Below are positions 1-5,489 of a stretch of 6,148 bases of DNA, piece by piece. Position 1 is the first letter of the stretch. Each line of letters begins with the position of its first letter. The DNA is from Oscillospiraceae bacterium (GTDB lineage: Bacteria > Bacillota_A > Clostridia > Oscillospirales > Oscillospiraceae), in the NCBI GenBank assembly GCA_017381835.1, contig JAFOBK010000232.1, positions 1 to 6,148 of the forward strand, written 5' to 3'. The position numbers and the translations under genes are program-made. Under the pieces are notes generated by a model. The model was not told the origin of the DNA. It searched no databases and saw only the letters and a list, made by a program, of their open reading frames with translations.

Positions 1-71
1 CTCTTAACCTTGCCGGACTTGGTCAGGTTGAATCTCTTCTTAGCACCGCTATGGGTTTTCAGCTTGGGCAT
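1..71 (-). CDS. rpmI: 50S ribosomal protein L35, N-terminal part (cut by window edge)
   Basis: The 23 complete codons at the left edge read as a basic peptide beginning MPKLKTHSGAKKRF, the conserved N-terminus of bacterial ribosomal protein L35, a small (about 65-residue) protein of the large subunit. The rest lies outside the window. The ATG at 69-71 is preceded by an AAGGAGA-type ribosome binding site (79-85) with 7-nt spacing, which fixes the start. The gene follows infC on the same strand after a 37-nt gap with no terminator visible, so the two are almost certainly cotranscribed from the promoter at 778-806. In Firmicutes the next gene is normally rplT (L20); that is expected but not visible here. 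Confidence 0.96.
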   Translation of the reverse strand, partial: MPKLKTHSGAKKRFNLTKSGKVK

Positions 72-108
72 AGTTGGATCTCCTTCCGTATCTTTGGTAA
101 TATATTTG

Positions 109-627
109 TTACTTACTGTTCTTGGGGGCCAGGAACATACCCATGAACCGGCCTTCCAGCTTGGGGTTTTTTTCCATGTTGGCGCATTCTGCGCAGGCTT
201 CAGCGAAGTCCATCAGCAGCTTTTCGCCAATGTTGGTATGTGCCATTTCACGGCCGCGGAAGCGGACGCTGACCTTGACCCGGTTGCCATCCTTCAGGAA
301 CTTCTGTGCGTTCTTGACCTTGGTATTGAAGTCATTGGTATCAATACTGGGGCTCATGCGGATTTCCTTGATCTCCACAACCTTCTGGTTCTTCTTGGCT
401 TCCTTCTCGCGCTTCTTCTGATCGAAGCAGAACTTGGAATAGTCCATGATCTTGCAGACGGGGGGAGTAGCGTTGGGAGAAATCTTCACCAGGTCCAGGC
501 CCTGCTCTTCGGCCATTGCGTTGGCCTGGGCAGCGGACATGATGCCCAGCTGTGCGCCGTCATTACCGATGACGCGAATTTCCTTGTCCCGGATTTCCTC
601 ATTGAGCTGATGATCTAACTTGGCTAT
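109..627 (-). CDS. infC: Translation initiation factor IF-3, probable AUA start
   Basis: IF3 binds the 30S subunit, keeps it apart from 50S and checks start-codon and initiator-tRNA pairing. From the proposed start the protein has 172 residues, normal for the family. The N-domain opens with AKLDHQLNEEIRDKEIRVIG, the linker carries the family signature KIMDYSKFCFDQKK, and the basic C-domain contains RVKVSVRFRGREMAH and ends KNSK. No ATG, GTG or TTG sits at the right place. A GGAGGTG ribosome binding site (634-640) lies 6 nt before an ATA codon (625-627) exactly where IF3 proteins begin. Rare starts (AUU, AUA, AUC) are typical of infC and allow autoregulation, because IF3 itself rejects them. 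The frame stays open up to a GTG at 681, but that would translate the leader terminator and add 18 residues unlike IF3. First gene of infC-rpmI. Confidence 0.96.
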   Translation of the reverse strand: MAKLDHQLNEEIRDKEIRVIGNDGAQLGIMSAAQANAMAEEQGLDLVKISPNATPPVCKIMDYSKFCFDQKKREKEAKKNQKVVEIKEIRMSPSIDTNDFNTKVKNAQKFLKDGNRVKVSVRFRGREMAHTNIGEKLLMDFAEACAECANMEKNPKLEGRFMGMFLAPKNSK

Positions 628-633
628 GGTAAG

Positions 634-640
634 CACCTCC
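634..640 (-). promoter_or_regulatory. infC ribosome binding site that fixes the AUA start
   Basis: The minus strand reads GGAGGTG, a near-perfect Shine-Dalgarno sequence, followed by CTTACC and then ATA GCC AAG. The 6-nt spacing points at the ATA codon and at no standard start codon, so this site decides the infC start. It lies 15 nt downstream of the leader terminator's U-tract, so it is transcribed only when the terminator is not used. Confidence 0.85.
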
Positions 641-772
641 AAAAAATAAACAACAAAAAAGCGGATGCCTCGCATCCGCACATACTCCTACTATCCCCTA
701 AGGAAAAGGTGGAATATTAACCTCTTTGCCAATCGCTTGAGGTGAGGCGGATGTTCAGCCTTCTTTATTACC
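641..772 (-). promoter_or_regulatory. infC operon 5' leader, candidate L20-type autoregulatory leader
   Basis: The transcript from the promoter at 778-806 has a leader of about 145 nt before the infC AUA. It ends in an intrinsic terminator (655-679). An upstream segment, CATCCGC (minus strand, at 747-753), is identical to the terminator's 3' arm and can therefore pair over 7 bp with its 5' arm, giving a mutually exclusive antiterminator. Between them lies a small hairpin, ACCTC (739-743) with GAGGT (720-724). Firmicutes infC-rpmI-rplT operons are known to carry the L20 leader (Rfam family L20_leader), in which ribosomal protein L20 binding favours the terminator. Position, size and terminal hairpin all fit. 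The assignment to that family is inferred; no covariance model was run. Confidence 0.72.
655..679 (-). terminator. Intrinsic terminator (attenuator) in the infC leader
   Basis: On the minus strand GCGGATGC, a 3-nt GAG loop and GCATCCGC form a perfect 8-bp stem (661-679), followed immediately by six T (655-660). It lies between the promoter and the infC ribosome binding site, so it would stop transcription before the first gene. This makes it an attenuator rather than an end-of-operon terminator. Confidence 0.9.
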
Positions 773-777
773 TGGGT

Positions 778-806
778 ATTTTACCACGGGTAAGCATCCT
801 TGTCAA
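778..806 (-). promoter_or_regulatory. Sigma-A-type promoter of infC-rpmI
   Basis: The minus strand shows a perfect -35 box TTGACA (801-806), a 17-nt spacer and a -10 box TAAAAT (778-783; 5 of 6 match TATAAT). The predicted transcription start is about 771-773. This is the strongest promoter sequence in the window, as expected for a translation operon. Confidence 0.92.
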
Positions 807-869
807 TAGGTTTTTGCAGGAAAATTTCAACATTTTTCGCTTGTTTTGGAGAAATTTTCAATATCTCCG

Positions 870-906
870 CGTCATTGCGAGGAGGCAAAGCCGACGTGGC
901 AATCCG
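870..906 (+). repeat. Short dispersed (REP-like) repeat, left copy
   Basis: The segment starts CGTCATTGCGA and ends GTGGCAATCCG. Repeats with these ends are, from memory, scattered through intergenic regions of many bacterial genomes, often as palindromic pairs. A shorter copy in the opposite orientation occurs at 2305-2326: its TCGCAATGACG is the exact reverse complement of 870-880, and its CGGATTG is the reverse complement of 900-906. The copies bracket the two DUF4230-like genes. No coding or promoter role is visible. Confidence 0.72.
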
Positions 907-962
907 TATTTTAAGTGAAAATATTGATGTGGGGTTATAGATTATGATTAGTCATTTGATAG

Positions 963-991
963 TTGCGTTGTTATTATGCTAATGATACAAT
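963..991 (+). promoter_or_regulatory. Candidate promoter of the DUF4230-like gene pair
   Basis: TTGCGT (963-968; TTG matches the -35 consensus), a 17-nt spacer and TACAAT (986-991; 5 of 6 match TATAAT). A TG one base before the -10 box makes it an extended -10 promoter, which compensates for the weak -35. The start would fall near 998, giving a leader of about 75 nt before the ATG at 1074. Confidence 0.6.
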
Positions 992-1020
992 TTAGATAAA
1001 TCCCAACATTAAATTCGCGA

Positions 1021-1039
1021 AAAATACAGGTTGTATTTT
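1021..1039 (+). other. Small stem-loop in the leader of the DUF4230-like pair
   Basis: AAAATACA, a GGT loop and TGTATTTT form a perfect 8-bp, AT-rich hairpin between the candidate promoter and the ribosome binding site at 1061-1067. No U-tract follows (the next bases are GGGAGG), so it is not a terminator. It could be a weak mRNA-stability element or an operator-like dyad. The dyad is plain to see; any role is a guess. Confidence 0.4.
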
Positions 1040-1073
1040 GGGAGGATACTAAAAAAATAGAGGGGAGATAAAA

Positions 1074-1682
1074 ATGGAAAATATGATTGAGCGAGTTAAA
1101 AGACTAAACAAGACAACGATAAGTTTAATTATAGCATCTATTTCTGCTGTGCTACTTGTGGTTGTACTGCTAGTAATTTTCTCGGGATCCGGCAAAACAA
1201 CAATCAGCGCTGAAGCAACACTTAAGAAAATAATTATACAATCAAAATTGCGTACCGCAGAATATACTTATAACTCTATTACAGAGGTAACGGACGGCCG
1301 AAAGACGAAGTACTATGTTTCTTACAAGGGTAAAGTCAAGGCAGGTTTTGATTTTGAAAAAGTAGAAGTTGAGGAAAAAGAAAATGTGATTAGTATTATT
1401 GTTCCAGATGTGGAAATTTTAGAAATTACTGTTGATCCTAATCTAGATTTTATTTTTGAGAAGGAGAAGTACGAAACAGAGACGGTCTATGCAGAGGCGC
1501 AAGCAGTTTGCAAACAAGATTTGGAAGCCAAAGCGCATACTAATGAGGAGTTGTTGAAAACAGCAAGAGAAAGTGCAGAAGCTACATTGCTAGCATTAAT
1601 CAAACCCTTTGAAGACCAATTTGGTGAAAATATGACCTTTGATGTTGTTTTTGCTGCAGAAAAGGGGGTTGACGATAAATGA
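1074..1682 (+). CDS. DUF4230-like membrane-anchored protein, function unknown
   Basis: The 202-residue product has a short basic N-terminus (ERVKRLNK), one hydrophobic segment at about residues 15-36 and a soluble domain outside the membrane. The domain follows the DUF4230 pattern as I recall it: a helix with KLRTAEYTYNSITEV (58-72), a beta-rich part with YVSYKGKVKAGFD (81-93) and IIVPDVEIL (108-116), then a long acidic helical region resembling a coiled coil (about 133-175) and a final strand. DUF4230 proteins are envelope proteins of unknown function. The ATG has an AGGGGAG site 6 nt upstream (1061-1067); the in-frame ATG at 1083 is a less likely start. Its stop overlaps the next gene's start. 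Base composition is AT-rich (22 G/C of 60 at 1261-1320, against 39 of 60 in groL at 2821-2880), suggesting a different history from its neighbours. GSGKT (38-42) is not a Walker A motif. Confidence 0.82.
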   Translation: MENMIERVKRLNKTTISLIIASISAVLLVVVLLVIFSGSGKTTISAEATLKKIIIQSKLRTAEYTYNSITEVTDGRKTKYYVSYKGKVKAGFDFEKVEVEEKENVISIIVPDVEILEITVDPNLDFIFEKEKYETETVYAEAQAVCKQDLEAKAHTNEELLKTARESAEATLLALIKPFEDQFGENMTFDVVFAAEKGVDDK

Positions 1683-2239
1683 AGAAAGTAATTTCCATAA
1701 TCTTATTGGCAACTATGATTTTGTGTATGTGTGCTTGTAAGAAGGACACAAAGAAAGAACTTCGAGAAGAAGACATTCGTGCTATTTGTGAACTGGCAAC
1801 ATTAGAATGTTATTATAACAATGTGGCTAAGATTAATAAAGAAGCCGACAATCTTTTCCAGAAAGACAGGAAACTGTGGATCGAATATGAGGGAAAGGCA
1901 ACATTGGGTATTAAGATGTCTGATGTTGATATTCAAATAAATGGAACAATAGTTAATATTACATTGCCGAAAGCTGAAATCCTATCGACGGATTATACGA
2001 TCTTCGAGGAGTCTTATATTGTTTCTAATGATAGATGGCTTTTCAAGAATGAGATTTCTGCAGAAGAACAAACAGAAGCAGTGGTTGCTGCGCAGGAAGA
2101 AATGAAGAGGGAAATCAACGAAAATAAGGCATTGCGCATAAAGGCAGAGGACAGAGCCAAAGAACTCATCGAGAACTACATTATTCAAATCGGTGATGTG
2201 ATTGATAAGGAATACACGATTGAGTGGAAAATCAGATAA
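1679..2239 (+). CDS. DUF4230-like lipoprotein, function unknown
   Basis: The 186-residue product begins with a lipoprotein signal peptide: basic MKK, hydrophobic core to about residue 17, then MCAC with C20 as the likely lipidated cysteine, followed by a charged KKDTKKE tether. The lipobox is imperfect (M at -3), but the layout is typical. The mature part parallels the upstream gene: LATLECYYNNVAKI (39-52), WIEYEGKATLGIKMSDVDI (67-85), ITLPKAEIL (94-102), then an acidic helical stretch with EEQTEAVVAAQEEMKREI, and a final strand. The two genes are therefore divergent tandem paralogues. The ATG overlaps the preceding TGA (ATGA), with AAGGGGG (1662-1668) as ribosome binding site, which implies translational coupling. 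Both products should face the outside of the membrane and may work together. A hairpin 14 nt after the stop probably ends the transcript. No enzyme motif is visible. Confidence 0.82.
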   Translation: MKKVISIILLATMILCMCACKKDTKKELREEDIRAICELATLECYYNNVAKINKEADNLFQKDRKLWIEYEGKATLGIKMSDVDIQINGTIVNITLPKAEILSTDYTIFEESYIVSNDRWLFKNEISAEEQTEAVVAAQEEMKREINENKALRIKAEDRAKELIENYIIQIGDVIDKEYTIEWKIR

Positions 2240-2251
2240 AATACGTTAGAA

Positions 2252-2277
2252 ATCCCCCGGTCTTTCGACCGGGGGAT
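2252..2277 (+). terminator. Strong hairpin after the DUF4230-like pair
   Basis: ATCCCCCGGTC, loop TTTC and GACCGGGGGAT form a perfect 11-bp GC-rich stem starting 13 nt after the second gene's stop. The downstream U-tract is weak (GGTTTTAC), so termination may be inefficient or Rho-assisted, or the hairpin may mainly protect the mRNA 3' end. Its inner stem, CCCCGGTC/GACCGGGG, is identical to that of the groL terminator on the other strand. Confidence 0.65.
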
Positions 2278-2304
2278 GGTTTTACAATTAGAGCATGTAA
2301 GGTC

Positions 2305-2326
2305 GCGGATTGGTTTCGCAATGACG
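2305..2326 (-). repeat. Short dispersed (REP-like) repeat, shortened inverted copy
   Basis: GCGGATTGG followed by TCGCAATGACG is the reverse complement of the two ends of the repeat at 870-906. The middle part (GGAGGCAAAGCCGACGT in the left copy) is missing, so this is an internally deleted copy. It lies in the gap between the two convergent transcription units. Confidence 0.65.
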
Positions 2327-2345
2327 GTAAAAAAGGAAAGGGCAT

Positions 2346-2374
2346 AAAAACACCCCGGTCGGATGACCGGGGTG
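2346..2374 (-). terminator. Intrinsic terminator of the groS-groL operon
   Basis: On the minus strand CACCCCGGTC, loop ATCC and GACCGGGGTG form a perfect 10-bp stem (2351-2374), followed by TTTTT (2346-2350). It lies 88 nt after the groL stop codon. On the plus strand no T-run follows, so it works mainly for groL. Confidence 0.9.
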
Positions 2375-2402
2375 AAATTGTGTGCAGTAACGATACCGAG
2401 CG

Positions 2403-4118
<1,716 letters not shown>

Positions 4119-4394
4119 TTAGTCAGTAACAACAGCCAGAATATCGTCCTGCTTGACGAACTTGTAGTCAGTGCCATCCAGCTTGATGTCGGTGCCAACG
4201 AAAGTAGCAACAACGACCTTGTCGCCGGGCTTAACGGTAACGGTGACGTCCTTGGTGCCGGGGCCGGCGGAAACGACTTCATAGATGCCGGGCTTTTCCT
4301 TGGTGGTGGTAGCCAGGATGATGCCGGAAGCGGTAGAGGTCTGAGCCTCTGCGGACTTCAGCAGGATGTTATCTGCCATGGGTTTCAGTTTCAT
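4119..4394 (-). CDS. groS: Co-chaperonin GroES (Hsp10)
   Basis: GroES forms a heptameric lid that caps the GroEL ring and closes the folding chamber. The 91-residue product shows the family pattern: [13 protein letters not shown] at the N-terminus, a mobile loop with SGIIL (the hydrophobic tripeptide that contacts GroEL), [17 protein letters not shown], and the C-terminal strand ending DDILAVV. The segment between GPG and KPGDKV is a few residues shorter than in many clostridial GroES proteins as I recall them. The ATG (4392-4394) has a GGAGGA site (4401-4406) 6 nt upstream. It is the first gene of the groS-groL operon, with a leader of about 90 nt that begins at the CIRCE operator. Confidence 0.98.
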   Translation of the reverse strand: MKLKPMADNILLKSAEAQTSTASGIILATTTKEKPGIYEVVSAGPGTKDVTVTVKPGDKVVVATFVGTDIKLDGTDYKFVKQDDILAVVTD

Positions 4395-4458
4395 TTTTGT
4401 TCCTCCAACGTGGATTATTTAGACTGCAGTCTCATCTGCATGTATCTACAGTATTATG

Positions 4459-4485
4459 TTAGCACTCACTTATCTTGAGTGCTAA
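4459..4485 (-). promoter_or_regulatory. CIRCE operator (HrcA binding site)
   Basis: TTAGCACTC, 9 nt, GAGTGCTAA: both 9-bp arms match the consensus CIRCE element exactly and are perfect reverse complements. It starts 8 nt downstream of the groESL -10 box, so it covers the expected transcription start. HrcA is known to bind CIRCE and repress groESL and dnaK operons, with release on heat shock. hrcA itself is not in this window. Confidence 0.98.
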
Positions 4486-4492
4486 CGGGTAT

Positions 4493-4521
4493 ATCATAGC
4501 CTAACACTTAAGAAAAATCAA
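4493..4521 (-). promoter_or_regulatory. Sigma-A-type promoter of groS-groL
   Basis: The minus strand shows TTGATT (4516-4521) as -35, a 17-nt spacer and TATGAT (4493-4498) as -10 (5 of 6 match TATAAT). The start is predicted at about 4486, at the edge of the CIRCE element. This vegetative promoter plus CIRCE arrangement is the usual HrcA-type heat-shock control of Firmicutes. Confidence 0.88.
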
Positions 4522-4542
4522 GCTTTTTTTGCGGGAAAGCCG

Positions 4543-5358
4543 TTAATTTTTTGTGAAATTCCCCTCCAGTTCCCGGAGTTTGCAGGCATAGAAATAGGCA
4601 CCGGCGAAATCCCCTACTTCCCGGCAGCAGTCCTCCAGACGGCGGCAGCAGAATTTCGGGTTGTGATCCCAGGCGGCCTCATAATGGGGTCTGGCATCGG
4701 AATAGGCTGCTTGGGCAAAATGCATTCCGGCTTTGATATAATGATAGCGGGGCGTTTTTTCTGTGACGCAGGCCAGGAGCGCTACGCATCGGGAAAAATC
4801 CTGCGCCTGCAGCGCGGCATCCGCCCGCAGCAAAAGCTCCGGGGTCAGATCCGGAAGCTGTGGCGCAATATCAGCCATACCAGCCTGATAGGCCAGGAGC
4901 AATCTCCGGCGCTCAGTATCTAAAGTATAATAGGGGGTGCGGCTTCCCGCTACGGCAGCGCGCTCCAAAAGGGTTTGCGCATAGGCAGGTTTACTCTGCT
5001 GGAGGGCGTCTTCCGCCAATGTGATACAGATCAGTGCTTCCAATAGCCACCGTTCCCGGTCAAAGGTGGGGTCGGGTGCCTTATATTGCCCCAAAAGCCG
5101 GAGCGCCTGGGAGGGTTCCGCTTCCCGGATCTGCTCCATCAGCGCCTGGTTGGGGGAGGTAACCGCATCCTCTTCCAAAAAATAGCTGAGAGGCTTTTCC
5201 AGTTGCCCTGCCAAATAGCGCAGTGTGTCCATGGATGGACGGGCGCTGCCGTTTTCAATTTGGGAGAGCATGTTGCGGGTGATCCGGTCGCCGCAAAGGG
5301 CCTTTTGGGAAAGACCGGCGTCCAGCCGAGCCTGCTTTAGCTTCTGAGAAAGATCCAT
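4543..5358 (-). CDS. XRE-family transcriptional regulator with TPR-like C-terminal region
   Basis: The 271-residue protein has an N-terminal Cro/CI-type helix-turn-helix (about 6-61): LKQARLDAGLSQKALCG, TRNMLSQIENGSARPSMDTL and LAGQLEKPLSYFL are classic XRE features. The remainder is helical, with TPR-like pairs, clearest at about 205-234 (AGMHFAQAAYSDARPHYEAAWDHNP) and 237-264. An XRE domain joined to TPRs recalls peptide-responsive RRNPP regulators, but many such proteins have no known ligand and no peptide gene is seen nearby. The C-terminal part contains CC-x5-CC (C237, C238, C244, C245), an unusual cluster. The ATG (5356-5358) has a GGAGGC site (5363-5368) 4 nt upstream of it. Transcription is away from the membrane-protein gene at 5490, whose promoter shares the same gap, so control of itself and that gene is a reasonable guess. 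No strong terminator separates it from the groESL promoter. Confidence 0.88.
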   Translation of the reverse strand: MDLSQKLKQARLDAGLSQKALCGDRITRNMLSQIENGSARPSMDTLRYLAGQLEKPLSYFLEEDAVTSPNQALMEQIREAEPSQALRLLGQYKAPDPTFDRERWLLEALICITLAEDALQQSKPAYAQTLLERAAVAGSRTPYYTLDTERRRLLLAYQAGMADIAPQLPDLTPELLLRADAALQAQDFSRCVALLACVTEKTPRYHYIKAGMHFAQAAYSDARPHYEAAWDHNPKFCCRRLEDCCREVGDFAGAYFYACKLRELEGNFTKN

Positions 5359-5370
5359 AGCTGCCTCCGG

Positions 5371-5387
5371 GGTAAGTGAAATTTACC
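5371..5387. promoter_or_regulatory. Candidate operator at the XRE gene transcription start
   Basis: GGTAA, 7 nt, TTACC is an imperfect 17-bp palindrome just downstream of the -10 box of the XRE regulator gene, where a bound repressor would block initiation. XRE proteins usually bind short dyads of this size and often repress themselves. The dyad is visible; the binding partner is inferred. Confidence 0.4.
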
Positions 5388-5389
5388 TC

Positions 5390-5418
5390 AGTATACCATA
5401 AGAAAGTACCGTAGTCAC
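5390..5418 (-). promoter_or_regulatory. Candidate promoter of the XRE regulator gene
   Basis: On the minus strand GTGACT (5413-5418; 4 of 6 match TTGACA), a 17-nt spacer and TATACT (5390-5395; 5 of 6 match TATAAT). A TG one base before the -10 box makes it an extended -10 promoter. The start would fall at about 5383, inside the palindrome at 5371-5387. Confidence 0.7.
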
Positions 5419-5429
5419 GAAAAATTTAT

Positions 5430-5458
5430 TTGCTATTTTGCATATTTTCCCTTATAAC
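5430..5458 (+). promoter_or_regulatory. Candidate promoter of the divergent membrane-protein gene
   Basis: TTGCTA (5430-5435; 4 of 6 match TTGACA), a 17-nt spacer and TATAAC (5453-5458; 5 of 6 match TATAAT). The -10 overlaps a perfect dyad, CTTATA-AC-TATAAG (5451-5464), which could be an operator. Its -35 lies only 11 bp from the -35 of the opposing XRE gene promoter, so the two promoters are back to back. Confidence 0.6.
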
Positions 5459-5489
5459 TATAAGCAAAGCAAAGGAGATGTCCGACGAA

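Noticed and set aside
10..618. 202-residue plus-strand open frame opposite infC and rpmI
   Set aside because: It is antisense to a certain IF3 gene, starts at a TTG without a ribosome binding site, and is hydrophobic only because it is the complement of IF3 codons.
628..681. Upstream GTG start for infC adding 18 residues
   Set aside because: The extension is translated from the leader terminator and the ribosome binding site itself and does not resemble IF3; GGAGGTG points to ATA at 625-627.
820..859. Inverted repeat GAAAATTTC / GAAATTTTC upstream of the infC promoter
   Set aside because: AT-only arms with a 22-nt loop in an AT-rich stretch; likely chance, although an UP-element-like effect on the infC promoter cannot be excluded.
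1185..1199. GSGKT in the first DUF4230-like protein as an ATP-binding Walker A motif
   Set aside because: The full G-x4-GK(S/T) pattern is absent and the motif sits directly after the membrane helix, outside the cell, with no Walker B.
5478..5480. ATG four codons upstream as the start of the membrane-protein gene
   Set aside because: It directly abuts the GGAG ribosome binding site, leaving no spacing. The ATG at 5490 is preferred, though its 12-nt gap is long, so the choice is not certain.
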